DNA of 64,000 nt from an uncultured Bacilli bacterium (GTDB taxonomy: Bacteria > Bacillota_I > Bacilli_A > RF39 > UBA660): contig CAJTRV010000004.1 of assembly GCA_910578855.1 (NCBI GenBank), positions 1 to 64,000 of the forward strand, written 5' to 3'. A model generated the notes under the pieces. It was given only the letters and a program-made list of their open reading frames with translations, had not been told where the DNA came from and did no database searches. The position numbers were made by a program, and so were the translations under genes. Shown in pieces: positions 17,737 to 26,039 of this stretch. Numbering within the stretch: the stretch's first letter is position 1; the number at the start of each line of letters is the position of its first letter.

Positions 17737-19927
17737 CTTTTTTAGAATCTTGTTCCTCTACATATTTATCATTTAAAATAATTTTAATCGTTTCTTTTCC
17801 AGTAATTACCGTTCCTGGTTTGATACTCTGGTTAGTAATATATCCATGTCCTTCTGTTTCATACGCAATTCCTAATAAGGTAAACAGGTGAATGGCATCA
17901 CCACTCGACCAACCAGTTAAATCAATCATTTTTTTATTGGCATCATTGGTTAATAGAATTACTTTATCTCCTGACATAACGGTTGTTCCACGAGAAGGAT
18001 ATTGACTAATAATTTTTGCACCCTCTCCAATGACGATTGGCGTAATTTTTTGATTGGTTAACTCTTTTACCACCGTCTCCTTTGTTTTGTTGATATAGGA
18101 TGGCAACACATAAGTAACAATCGCCGTCTTATCTAATGTTTCACCAAACATATTTCTATATTTGGCAATACTAGTAATCACACTCTTAACCGCGGTATAT
18201 AGGCCTTTACTTTCACCCCAGCTTGGTTTTCGCATGGCACCATAAATAATAATTTCCGGCTCATCTTTGGGATACATCCCAGCAAACGAGAAAATATAAT
18301 CATTTTTCCCACTCAAATATAGACCTGTTTCATTGTCAAAAATTTGGGCAGTTCCGGTTTTTCCAATAATATCAAAACCATCAATTTTATATGTTGTTCC
18401 GGTCGTTCCAAGATCTTTTCCGTGAATGGTATTCCACATCAATTCTTTCATCTTATCAACCGTCGATTGTTTGACTAGTTGTTCTGATTCTTCCCGCTTC
18501 GCCTTATACGTAACTTTTTTGGTATTAGGATCGACGATTTTATCAACAATATGTGGTTTCAACATCTTTCCATTATTCGATAGAATTGTAAGGGCTTGTA
18601 AATTTTGAATTTGCGTTGTTGTAATCCCTTGCCCAAATCCCGCATTGGCAACTTCAATGGGATATGTGAATGAAATATCACCAGTTTGTTCCCGAGGAAG
18701 TTCAATTCCCGTCTTCGCCCCAAAACCATATTTTTTAAGACAAGTCCGTAAATCTTCTTTATTGATAAACCGCGATAGCATATTGGTAATACCAACATTT
18801 GAAGAATACTCATACCCTTTATCAAAGGTGATGTTTCCCCAACCTTTTCGGTTCCAATCATATACCGTATTCTCACCTACAGCAATCGATCCCGATTTAA
18901 ACGAAGCTTGACCATCATAAGTACCTTTTTCAAGCGCACACATATAGGTAAATGTCTTCATCGTCGATCCTGGTTCATAGACATATGAGACTAAAGGATT
19001 CTCATAGTTTTCAATATCTCGTAAATTAGGATCAAATGAAGGAATCGAGGAAGTACCAAGTATTTTCCCAGTCTTTGCATCCATAGCTGTTAAAATTAGC
19101 CATTCTGGATCATAAACGTTTTCACTTTCTTTCACCGCACTTTCGATAAAGCGCTGAATATTAGAGTCAAGTGTAAGATAGATATTTGCCCCATCCAAGG
19201 CTGGAGTCTTATATTCTTTCGTATCAGGTATTTGATATCCATTTCGGTCCTGTTGTTGCCTAAGACTCCCATTACTTCCTTTCAGTAAATCATCATACAT
19301 ACTCTCGATACCAAGCTCTCCAACAATATAGCTTTGAATGGTACTAATACCATTATCTTCAATTGTTTTATCATACTGTTTGGCATATCCAACGACATAA
19401 GAAGCAAAATTTCCATTTGGATAGTAGCGTTTCTTATTCTCAGTAAAACCAATTCCTGGTAGCTCCAACTGTTCAATCTCTTCTTTTTTTAGCTCCGTAA
19501 TTCCCCGACCACCAGGTCCAAGCTCAACCTGATAGGCATTGCTACTAAGTAGCCGCTCTAAATATTCTACAGTCATCCCAAGAACGGGCGCTAATTTTTC
19601 GGCTGTCTTCTTTTTATCGACAACATGACGTGGCTTTTTCGAATTGGTGGTTCGGCTCTCACTTAGATAAGCAACCACCGTATACGAGTAAACATTTAAA
19701 GCGAGCGTATTTCCATCTTTATCATAGATATTTCCCCGCTTCGCATATAATGTTTTCGTTACTGTATTTCGAGCCTTAGCAAATTTCTCCATATTAATTC
19801 CATAAATAATTGGTGACAATGATAAATAACACAATTGCACATACAAAAGAACCATAAAAAAAAGGAAGCATTTTAAAATCAAATTTGGAAATTTCCAAGC
19901 TTTTAATTTTACACTTCTCTTCTTCAT
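17729..19927 (-). CDS. pbpB: Class B penicillin-binding protein 2B/2X with PASTA domains
   Basis: Septal transpeptidase. 732 aa with one transmembrane helix (about 17-40) and a cytoplasmic basic tail. The dimerisation domain contains KRGNIYDKDG. The transpeptidase domain has STMK at 321-324, SSN (SSNVGI) near 378 and KTGTAQ near 523. Two PASTA-like repeats occupy the end (about 605-725). GAGGTGAACC precedes the ATG. The gene follows ftsL by 13 nt, matching the mraZ-rsmH-ftsL-pbpB order of Bacillus. The acidic-basic C-terminal tail ends in EEQDSKKET. Confidence 0.93.
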   Translation of the reverse strand: MKKRSVKLKAWKFPNLILKCFLFFMVLLYVQLCYLSLSPIIYGINMEKFAKARNTVTKTLYAKRGNIYDKDGNTLALNVYSYTVVAYLSESRTTNSKKPRHVVDKKKTAEKLAPVLGMTVEYLERLLSSNAYQVELGPGGRGITELKKEEIEQLELPGIGFTENKKRYYPNGNFASYVVGYAKQYDKTIEDNGISTIQSYIVGELGIESMYDDLLKGSNGSLRQQQDRNGYQIPDTKEYKTPALDGANIYLTLDSNIQRFIESAVKESENVYDPEWLILTAMDAKTGKILGTSSIPSFDPNLRDIENYENPLVSYVYEPGSTMKTFTYMCALEKGTYDGQASFKSGSIAVGENTVYDWNRKGWGNITFDKGYEYSSNVGITNMLSRFINKEDLRTCLKKYGFGAKTGIELPREQTGDISFTYPIEVANAGFGQGITTTQIQNLQALTILSNNGKMLKPHIVDKIVDPNTKKVTYKAKREESEQLVKQSTVDKMKELMWNTIHGKDLGTTGTTYKIDGFDIIGKTGTAQIFDNETGLYLSGKNDYIFSFAGMYPKDEPEIIIYGAMRKPSWGESKGLYTAVKSVITSIAKYRNMFGETLDKTAIVTYVLPSYINKTKETVVKELTNQKITPIVIGEGAKIISQYPSRGTTVMSGDKVILLTNDANKKMIDLTGWSSGDAIHLFTLLGIAYETEGHGYITNQSIKPGTVITGKETIKIILNDKYVEEQDSKKET

Positions 19928-19940
19928 AGGTTCACCTCGA

Positions 19941-20237
19941 TTATTTATTAATTATTACAATATTATCATTATTATACTCTAAACCCATTTCCTTGGCAAC
20001 ATCTTTCACTTTATCAAAAGATGTTAACTCATTGACTTTCATCGTTAAACTCTCATTCTTTTTTTCTTGTTGGGTAATATCATATTTTAACTTTTCAACA
20101 TTCATTTTTAAATTTCCAATATTGGCTCCACAAAAAATAGAGGAAGCAAAAGAAAGCACAGCACAAAGAACTGCTGCTGTATATAATATTTTCTCACCCT
20201 TAGTAATACGTAGTCTTCTCACTTTTCTCGTTCTCAC
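19941..20237 (-). CDS. ftsL: Cell division protein FtsL
   Basis: 98 aa bitopic protein with a basic N-terminus, one transmembrane helix (about 17-38) and an extracellular coiled coil (about 42-75). FtsL joins DivIB/FtsQ and DivIC/FtsB to activate septal peptidoglycan synthesis. Sequence conservation of FtsL is always poor, so the call rests on size, topology and position between rsmH and pbpB. The start is GTG, with GAGGG 6 nt upstream. Fourteen nucleotides separate it from rsmH. Confidence 0.85.
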   Translation of the reverse strand: MRTRKVRRLRITKGEKILYTAAVLCAVLSFASSIFCGANIGNLKMNVEKLKYDITQQEKKNESLTMKVNELTSFDKVKDVAKEMGLEYNNDNIVIINK

Positions 20238-20251
20238 ACTGAACCCTCGCT

Positions 20252-21169
20252 TTATTTTATTCTTTCAATGACTCTAAGTCGCGCACTACGAGCCCGATTG
20301 TTTTCTTCTAATTCCTCAGTACTTGGACAAATATTAGCAATGATTTGATACTTTGGCAAGTATTCCTCCGGAACTACCGGCAATTGCCGCAAGCTAGCAT
20401 CCATTGTACTATGTGCTTTAAAGATCGTCTTTACCAACCGATCTTCTAAGGAATGAAAGGTAATTACACAGACTCTTCCCCCTACTTTGACAAGCTCCAG
20501 TGCTTGTCTTACCGCTTCTTCACAGACTGCTAATTCCTGATTCACTTCAATTCGAATTGCCTGAAACACTTTGCGTGCAGGATGTTTTAAACGACGATAT
20601 TTTTCAGGAACATGATTCTTAATAATCTCAACCAGCTCTAATGTCGTGGCAATTGGTTGTACTTCTCTTGCTTGAACAATTCCCCGGGCAATTTGATAAG
20701 CAAATTTTTCTTCTCCATATTCTTTAAAAATACGGGTTAAATCAGAAATCGTATAAGTATTAACCACTTGATAAGCAGATAACGCTTGATCCTGATCCAT
20801 GCGCATATCAAGCGGTGCATCCTGATGAAAACTAAACCCCCGATCTTTTTCATCTAATTGTGGACTTGAAACCCCAAGGTCAAACAAGATCCCATCGACC
20901 TCTTGGATTCCCCGCTTCTGTAATTCTTCTGTCATATGACAAAAATTACTCTTGATAATTTCAAAATTAGGCGCTATTTCACTAAGCCGTTTCTGACTAT
21001 GAGAAATAGCATCGCGATCTTGGTCAAAGGCGAATAGAAACCCCTTTTTAATTTCTTTTAAAATGGCACTACTGTGCCCGCCATATCCCAAGGTGGCGTC
21101 GACGATAATACTATCGTCGTGTATTTTTAAATAGGATAGACTCTCTTCTAATAAAACACTTTTATGCAT
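20252..21169 (-). CDS. rsmH: 16S rRNA (cytosine-1402-N4) methyltransferase
   Basis: 305 aa. RsmH (MraW) methylates N4 of C1402 in 16S rRNA using S-adenosylmethionine. Visible motifs are the opening HKSVLLEESLSYL, the SAM-binding DATLGYGGHSSAIL near residue 25, and FDLGVSSPQLD near 108. Also present are GFSFHQDAPLDMRMD, the RLKHPARKVFQAIRIEVN block and FHSLEDRLVK. TTAGGAGGGA lies just before the ATG. It is second in the mraZ operon, 8 nt behind mraZ. Confidence 0.97.
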   Translation of the reverse strand: MHKSVLLEESLSYLKIHDDSIIVDATLGYGGHSSAILKEIKKGFLFAFDQDRDAISHSQKRLSEIAPNFEIIKSNFCHMTEELQKRGIQEVDGILFDLGVSSPQLDEKDRGFSFHQDAPLDMRMDQDQALSAYQVVNTYTISDLTRIFKEYGEEKFAYQIARGIVQAREVQPIATTLELVEIIKNHVPEKYRRLKHPARKVFQAIRIEVNQELAVCEEAVRQALELVKVGGRVCVITFHSLEDRLVKTIFKAHSTMDASLRQLPVVPEEYLPKYQIIANICPSTEELEENNRARSARLRVIERIK

Positions 21170-21177
21170 AGTCCCTC

Positions 21178-21609
21178 CTAATTAAAACTTGTAGAAAATA
21201 GATTATCAGCAATTGCTGATAAGTTGCTCTCATTTTCATCAATAAACGCTTCCCAACGATCTTTACTCCAGATTTCCAAACGATCATTGACGCCAATAAT
21301 AATACAGTCTTTCACTAGACCGGCAAATTTCATCAGTGGTGGTGTTAATTTTAAACGTCCTTGTTTATCAAATTCACAAGTGGTCGCACCCGATAAAAAG
21401 AAGCGCATGAAATTACGAGCATCTTTCGTATTGGGTAATTCTTTGTACTTCTCAATAATGGAATTCCATTCTTTCATCGGATAGACAAATAGACAGTTAT
21501 CAAGACCTCGCGTCACGACAAAAGTTTCTCCTAGGTCATAACGGACTTTCGACGGAATGGTTAATCGGCCTTTGTCATCAACCGAATGATGATATTCCCC
21601 CATCAACAT
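21178..21609 (-). CDS. mraZ: MraZ transcriptional regulator
   Basis: 143 aa with two AbrB/MazE-like swapped-hairpin repeats. Each carries the family signature: DDKGRLTIPSKVR near residue 13 and DKQGRLKLTPPLM near 85. MraZ forms rings that bind short direct repeats and autoregulate the dcw operon. I place the start at ATG 21609, where MraZ proteins normally begin (MLMGEYHH), with GTGGGTGAT upstream. A longer frame reaches 21669 but runs across the operator repeats. The gene is first in the operon with rsmH, ftsL and pbpB. Confidence 0.95.
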   Translation of the reverse strand: MLMGEYHHSVDDKGRLTIPSKVRYDLGETFVVTRGLDNCLFVYPMKEWNSIIEKYKELPNTKDARNFMRFFLSGATTCEFDKQGRLKLTPPLMKFAGLVKDCIIIGVNDRLEIWSKDRWEAFIDENESNLSAIADNLFSTSFN

Positions 21610-21617
21610 GAAATCAC

Positions 21618-21681
21618 CCACTTTGCTCCACTTTATTCCACTAGATACCACTATTTTACTCCATAACACCCACTTTGTAAA
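21618..21681 (-). promoter_or_regulatory. mraZ promoter and MraZ-box operator
   Basis: Promoter on the minus strand: TTTACA (21676-21681), 17-nt spacer, TAAAAT (21653-21658). From the -10 to the RBS run four direct repeats of [A/T]AGTGG (complement CCACTT or CCACTA) at 21618, 21628, 21638 and 21648, exactly 10 bp apart. A further CCACTT lies at 21670 inside the spacer. The AAAGTGG repeat with one-turn spacing matches the known MraZ operator type, so autorepression of the operon is expected. Confidence 0.85.
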
Positions 21682-21784
21682 TAGGTCCTTTCGATTTTTT
21701 CATAAAAAGTGAAGCAAGAAAACAAATTAGAAATCAATTATGACAAGTAAATTGTCAAGAAATAAGAATGGCCAACCATAAGAC

Positions 21785-21816
21785 ACAAAAAAAGACAATC
21801 AAAAATTCGATTGTCG
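21785..21816 (-). terminator. Terminator after the 152-aa unknown gene
   Basis: On the minus strand GACAATC/GATTGTC with an 8-nt loop, followed by seven T. It lies about 70 nt after the gene's stop and 100 nt before the mraZ promoter. Confidence 0.8.
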
Positions 21817-21886
21817 AGACCATTATCAGAAATTGTGAATAGTATTTGATAAATCGGTATTCCCAATTTAAAATCAATTCTATCAA

Positions 21887-22345
21887 TTACCAACGTCTTA
21901 CTTTATTATTTTTTACTCTTTGAATATTTTGAATATTAAGCTGATTGTAATTTTGTTCTGCACCACAGAGATTCAATATATCTTCATCAGAGTTTAATTC
22001 AAAGAATCTTTTTAACGACTCCTCTAAAGTGATATTTTTACCTTCCATTCGCTGCTTCATTAGCCATATTTGCATATCACCATAATTCATAATATTTTTC
22101 AGAAGCAGTAGGAATTCATCATACTCCATCTTTTCTTGTCTTTTATCTTCAATAGCTGCTTTTATTATCCAAAGTCTTTGTAACACTTCATCATCCCGAA
22201 TACCGTATACTAACTTCATATCTTCTAATGTTTCATTTATAATAAGAATGTCTGTACAACAAAGTTTGCTCGGTTCCGTACCACATCCCTTTTTCTGCTT
22301 CCTCTTTAAACTTTCACTCAATTTTTTAAATATGTTTTCACCCAT
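21887..22345 (-). CDS. Conserved-looking hypothetical protein, 152 aa
   Basis: Not recognised. The start ATG 22345 follows GGGAGGAAG; the frame also continues 10 codons upstream without a better site. The protein is soluble and mostly helical, with no signal peptide or membrane helix. A cysteine-rich stretch near the N-terminus (CGTEPSKLCC, about 20-30) is followed by Asp/Ile-rich sequence, and a helical region rich in Leu, Met and Glu covers the middle. The tail is rich in Asn and Gln. Its position beside tiny sporulation-type genes makes a spore role conceivable, but nothing in the sequence proves this. Confidence 0.55.
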   Translation of the reverse strand: MGENIFKKLSESLKRKQKKGCGTEPSKLCCTDILIINETLEDMKLVYGIRDDEVLQRLWIIKAAIEDKRQEKMEYDEFLLLLKNIMNYGDMQIWLMKQRMEGKNITLEESLKRFFELNSDEDILNLCGAEQNYNQLNIQNIQRVKNNKVRRW

Positions 22346-22440
22346 ATATACTTCCTCCCAGAAGTAGTATAACATATTTTAGATATTATTGTTATTATCT
22401 ACTAATATTATTTAAAATAACTGTATAAAATTTTATATAA

Positions 22441-22468
22441 AAAAGAAAAGAGGACTACTCTCCTCTTT
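22441..22468 (-). terminator. Terminator after the tiny YjcZ-type genes
   Basis: On the minus strand AAGAGGA/TCCTCTT with a 6-nt loop, then TTCTTTTTT. It overlaps the stop codon of the 46-aa gene. Confidence 0.75.
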
Positions 22469-22607
22469 AAAAGAAACAAGAACCTAAAATAATTGCTAAT
22501 AAGATGTATAATACGATAATGCAAACATAATTATTTCCGGTGTTGCATCCACATCCACATCCACAATTAGTTGGTTCTGGACGACTGCAATTGTTTCCAC
22601 ATGCCAT
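22467..22607 (-). CDS. Tiny Cys-rich membrane protein, YjcZ-type (46 aa)
   Basis: 46 aa, ATG 22607, with AGGAGGTG 6 nt upstream. The N-terminal half is rich in Cys and Gly (CGCGCGC pattern, eight cysteines in the protein). The C-terminal half is one hydrophobic helix, NYVCIIVLYILLAIILG. A short Gly-rich head before a terminal hydrophobic helix is the layout of the YjcZ family of small sporulation proteins. It follows a second such gene by 16 nt. The alternating Cys-Gly run suggests metal binding or disulphide cross-linking; this is inference. Confidence 0.7.
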   Translation of the reverse strand: MACGNNCSRPEPTNCGCGCGCNTGNNYVCIIVLYILLAIILGSCFF

Positions 22608-22623
22608 ACGATTCACCTCCTGC

Positions 22624-22707
22624 CTAAATGTACGCTCCAAGTATGATTATTAAAAGAATAAATAATACTAAAACGATAGCAGCGCCTGATACTCCTGTGT
22701 TACACAT
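22624..22707 (-). CDS. Tiny YjcZ-family sporulation protein (27 aa)
   Basis: 27 aa, essentially one hydrophobic helix: IVLVLFILLIIILGAYI after a short head MCNTGVSGAA. This closely resembles Bacillus YjcZ-family proteins. GGAGG lies 10 nt before ATG 22707; an in-frame ATG at 22716 is too close to that site. The upstream sequence has a sporulation-sigma-like -10. It is the first gene of a two-gene operon with the 46-aa protein. Confidence 0.75.
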   Translation of the reverse strand: MCNTGVSGAAIVLVLFILLIIILGAYI

Positions 22708-22742
22708 AAAAATCATTCCTCCTTTTTTTGTCTTTTCAAGAG

Positions 22743-22770
22743 TATTTTATGGCAATCAGAGTAATTTGTG
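22743..22770 (-). promoter_or_regulatory. Sigma-K/E-like promoter of the YjcZ genes
   Basis: On the minus strand CACA, 15 nt, then CATAAAATA. This fits the sigma-K pattern (AC about 16 nt before CATAnnnTA) and is also close to a sigma-E -10. No sigma-A hexamers are better placed. Confidence 0.45.
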
Positions 22771-22853
22771 ATTACTTATAACCAAAATATTGTAATTTTT
22801 ATATTTTTTTGATAATATAGTACATGTATAATTGAAAGGAGTTCATAAAACAT

Positions 22854-23849
22854 ATGAATAAAAACAGAAATAAAAAACTAGGTTTGATTGCCCTTGTAGC
22901 AGTTGTACTGTTAACAGCTGGATGTGGAAAGGTATCAAAACTAAAAAATGGTGAAGAATTAGTTGCTAGTATCAATGGAAAGAAAATTACAACCGAAGAT
23001 TTATACAAGGAATTAAAAAAACAGGGAGGATCTAGTGTTCTGATTAATTTAATTGACGAATATATCGCCAATAAAGAAGTAAAAACCGATGATACAACCA
23101 AAGAATATGCCAATGCACAATTAGAACAAATGAAAACACAATATACCCAAGCTGGACAAGACTTTAATGCAGCTCTTATCAATGCTGGTTATAAAAATGA
23201 AGCGGCATTTAAAGACGTATTAATTCTCGACTATAAAAAACAACAAGTAGTTAAGAAATTCTTAGAGAAAGAATTGAAAGATGAAGAAATTGACAAATAC
23301 TATAAAGATGAAATCTTTGGAGCCATGACAGCTCGCCATATCTTAATTAAACCTGATGTCAAAGATGATGCTAGTGATGAAGACAAAGAGAAAGCGGAAG
23401 AAGCAGCAAAGAAAAAAGCCGAAGAGCTCATAAAAAAATTAGAAGATAGCAAAGATGTTGAAAAAACATTCAAGGAACTAGCTGAGAAAAATTCTGACGA
23501 TGAAGCTACAGCCAAAGAAGGTGGACTATTTAGTGACTTTGAAAAAAGTGAAGTCGTAACTGAATTCTGGGATGCAAGTGCCAAATTAAAAGATGGAAAA
23601 TATACCAAAGAGCCAGTAAAAAGTGACTATGGATATCATATCATTTATCGTGTTAGCCAAAAAAGCAAACCAAAATTAAAAGATGTCAAAGACGAAATTA
23701 AAGAAACCCTTGTTTCTAATAAATTAACAAATGACGCTAACTTATCTAGTAAAACTTGGGATCGTATTCGTCGGGAAAAGTATAAATTAAAAATTGAAGA
23801 CAGTGAACTAAATGATTCTTATAAGAGCATTGTTGATAATATTAAATAA
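22854..23849 (+). CDS. prsA: Foldase lipoprotein PrsA (parvulin-type peptidyl-prolyl isomerase)
   Basis: 331 aa. A basic N-terminus and hydrophobic segment end in lipobox LTAGC (Cys near residue 22), so the mature protein is lipid-anchored outside the membrane. The rotamase domain (about 155-275) contains ARHILIK, EGGLFSDFEKS and YGYHIIYRV. A long charged insert (DDASDEDKEKAEEAAKKKAEE) lies within it. PrsA helps fold secreted proteins, including penicillin-binding proteins. AAAGGAG precedes the ATG, and a TTGTAA-17-TAATAT promoter (22790-22818) is plausible. It is divergent from the YjcZ genes and ends at a terminator. Confidence 0.92.
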   Translation: MNKNRNKKLGLIALVAVVLLTAGCGKVSKLKNGEELVASINGKKITTEDLYKELKKQGGSSVLINLIDEYIANKEVKTDDTTKEYANAQLEQMKTQYTQAGQDFNAALINAGYKNEAAFKDVLILDYKKQQVVKKFLEKELKDEEIDKYYKDEIFGAMTARHILIKPDVKDDASDEDKEKAEEAAKKKAEELIKKLEDSKDVEKTFKELAEKNSDDEATAKEGGLFSDFEKSEVVTEFWDASAKLKDGKYTKEPVKSDYGYHIIYRVSQKSKPKLKDVKDEIKETLVSNKLTNDANLSSKTWDRIRREKYKLKIEDSELNDSYKSIVDNIK

Positions 23850-23872
23850 AAAGAGCAACTGCTCTTTTTTTG
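23848..23872. terminator. Terminator shared by prsA and truB
   Basis: AAAGAGCA/TGCTCTTT around a 3-nt loop, T run on the plus side and a T-rich stretch on the minus side. It stands between convergent genes. Confidence 0.8.
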
Positions 23873-23877
23873 ATCTT

Positions 23878-24738
23878 CTAAAACATAATCCGTGGTTTAA
23901 AGTGTCCTGGTTCATATTGTTCATATATCCCAATCGGTGAGCCATCAGGATTAATAAATAAAATCTTATCAACATCATAATAAGCTTCTATTTTATTACC
24001 ATTCCGGATCCGGGTTGCATTTTCATCACCAACGACCATCTGTTTGACATCGACTAATGCTTCGGGAATCGAAATACAACGATAATTGCCATTTTCAAGC
24101 GCGGTTAAGCGAATTGCCGATGCCAAGGTATAATTTCCCTGTCTCGTCCGTTCTAACCGCAGCATCGTTCCAATCGTTCCCAACTGAGCAGCCAAGTCCC
24201 GGATGAGACTACGAATATAAGTCCCCTTACTTACCGTTGTTCGAATCGTAAACCGAATTTTTCCATCGCTAACAGTAAGTGGGGAAATCCGTTTTAAAGA
24301 GGCAATTGTCACCTCTTTTTTTGGTAATGTTACTGCCTCATGATGACGAGCATACTCATATAATTTTTTTCCCCGAACCTTAACCGCTGAATAAATTGGT
24401 ACTTCTTGCAGATACGTCCCAATCATTTGCGCTAAGGCATGATCAATCTCAGTCTCTGATTTCCTTACTGTTTCCGAAGCGAGAATCTTACCCGTAATAT
24501 CTAAAGTATCAGTCAACGTTCCCAATTCTATTTCGGCAATATATTCTTTCTCCTTATTGGTAATATAATCCACTAATTTCGTTGCTTTCCCAACGGCTAA
24601 AACCAACACCCCGGTAGCCATGGGATCAAGAGTTCCCGTATGGCCGATTTTCTTCGTCTTTAGGGCCTTGCAGGCAATGTTTACAACATCACGACTTGTA
24701 TACCCTGTTTCCTTATTAATCACAATAAACCCATTCAT
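23878..24738 (-). CDS. truB: tRNA pseudouridine(55) synthase TruB
   Basis: 286 aa. TruB makes the universal pseudouridine at position 55 in the tRNA T-loop. Motifs: opening NGFIVINKETGYTSRDVV, the catalytic motif KIGHTGTLDPMATGVLVLAVG with the Asp near residue 38, YSAVKVRGKKLYEYAR, and KGTYIRSLIRDLA. The C-terminal domain is short and divergent. GTGGTGAT lies before the ATG. The ribF and rbfA genes that often neighbour truB are not here. Confidence 0.96.
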   Translation of the reverse strand: MNGFIVINKETGYTSRDVVNIACKALKTKKIGHTGTLDPMATGVLVLAVGKATKLVDYITNKEKEYIAEIELGTLTDTLDITGKILASETVRKSETEIDHALAQMIGTYLQEVPIYSAVKVRGKKLYEYARHHEAVTLPKKEVTIASLKRISPLTVSDGKIRFTIRTTVSKGTYIRSLIRDLAAQLGTIGTMLRLERTRQGNYTLASAIRLTALENGNYRCISIPEALVDVKQMVVGDENATRIRNGNKIEAYYDVDKILFINPDGSPIGIYEQYEPGHFKPRIMF

Positions 24739-24803
24739 ATCATCACCACTCGTCTTACAGTATAAAGAAAATTATTGAAAAAGGCAAGAAAAAAAAATCC
24801 AGG

Positions 24804-25265
24804 TTATGAATTCTTACAGGTAAGACCATCATCTTCCATCTGTTTTTGATACTTTTTCACATCAATCGTTTTCTTGTTTGCATCATACTTAGGCATAAAC
24901 TTTTGAATATCTGCTTCCGAAGCCTTGGCAAAATCTAGCTCTAATAACACGACAAGATTGTTATCCTTCTGTTTAACCGAAGCTTCGACTCCGGTAGCAT
25001 TATATGATTCATAGGCTTTTTTTAATGCCTCATAGGCAGCGGTTCTAACACTCTCTTGCTGCTTAGAAACATCCATATCAACCGATATCGTCATTTGTTG
25101 AATCGCATTTCGCTTGGTCTTTAAAACCATTTTTTGCTCGGTTGGAATCCCAGAATCTTCCGTATGCTCCGTACAAGTTAAGGTCTTCGTTCCCCCGAAA
25201 CATCCCGTTACCATGCTTACCATTAAAACAGTAACAACAATGGCAACTCCTTTTTTCTTTATCAT
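24804..25265 (-). CDS. Lipoprotein, DUF1307-like (YehR type)
   Basis: 153 aa. Signal peptide with lipobox VTGC (Cys near 22), then a small globular domain with the repeated pattern of DUF1307/YehR-type lipoproteins: TLTCTEH near the start and a long pair of beta strands around MTISVDMDV. Two more cysteines (in TLTC and LTCKNS) could form a disulphide. Function is unknown in the family. It is monocistronic by spacing, between the zinc peptidase and truB. Confidence 0.65.
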   Translation of the reverse strand: MIKKKGVAIVVTVLMVSMVTGCFGGTKTLTCTEHTEDSGIPTEQKMVLKTKRNAIQQMTISVDMDVSKQQESVRTAAYEALKKAYESYNATGVEASVKQKDNNLVVLLELDFAKASEADIQKFMPKYDANKKTIDVKKYQKQMEDDGLTCKNS

Positions 25266-25328
25266 TTCCTCACTCCTCCTATTTCAATTATAACATAATT
25301 TGACTTTTTTCACCAATGTTTCACATTC

Positions 25329-25355
25329 AAAAAAACAAGATCAATCACGATCTTG
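25329..25355 (-). terminator. Terminator after the zinc peptidase gene
   Basis: On the minus strand CAAGATC/GATCTTG with a 6-nt loop and seven T. It overlaps the last codons of the gene. Confidence 0.75.
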
Positions 25356-26039
25356 CATCATTATAATAATTCGCAAAATATTTAGAATATTCGATACCAA
25401 ACTCGCCACATAAGTCATCGCTGCTGCTTTCAACATATCAGCGATCCCTTGTTTTTCGTCTGGTTCGATTAACATTAACTGTTCTAACTGAACTCCAGCT
25501 CGTTTAGAAGCATCAAATTCAACTGGCAATGTCACTAGCTGAAATAACAATGTCGCACATAACACCAAGATAGAAACCATGAAATATCCTGTCAGTCCAC
25601 TAAATAAAGAAATGATAATTCCAAAATATCCAAGGTAAGAAACAAGATTTACAAATGGTACTAAAGCTGAACGGATTTTCATCATGGAATACCCTTCTTT
25701 ATCCTGAATCGCATGCCCTACTTCATGGGCAGCAATTGCTAAGGCAGCAATCGTTTCCCCATGGAAAATCTGTGACGACAGACGAATCACTTTTCTACTA
25801 GGATCGTAGTGATCAGTCAATTCTCCTTTGGTTTCCACCACATAAATCTCTTGTAACCCATTGGCATCTAGAATAACGCGAGCAGCTTCTGCTCCACTCA
25901 TCGTTTTCTTATTCTTGATCACTCTAAATCGTCGGTAGGCGCTGCTTATTTTTGACTGTGCAACAACTACAATGATAATTGCAATAATTGATAATAATAT
26001 GGTTAAGGGCGTCTCATAGCCCCATGTTAAATAATTCAT
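25341..26039 (-). CDS. Membrane zinc metallopeptidase, YugP type
   Basis: 232 aa. Hydrophobic N-terminal helix (about 10-28), then the zinc-binding HEVGH near residue 105 in AIAAHEVGHAIQDKEGY. Two or three transmembrane helices (about 125-170) follow, and a final hydrophobic segment lies near the end. The layout is that of the YugP/neutral zinc metallopeptidase family, whose substrate is not known. Its ATG follows the cysS stop as TAAATG, and its RBS (GAGGAG) lies inside cysS, so the two genes are translationally coupled. Confidence 0.88.
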   Translation of the reverse strand: MNYLTWGYETPLTILLSIIAIIIVVVAQSKISSAYRRFRVIKNKKTMSGAEAARVILDANGLQEIYVVETKGELTDHYDPSRKVIRLSSQIFHGETIAALAIAAHEVGHAIQDKEGYSMMKIRSALVPFVNLVSYLGYFGIIISLFSGLTGYFMVSILVLCATLLFQLVTLPVEFDASKRAGVQLEQLMLIEPDEKQGIADMLKAAAMTYVASLVSNILNILRIIIMMQDRD

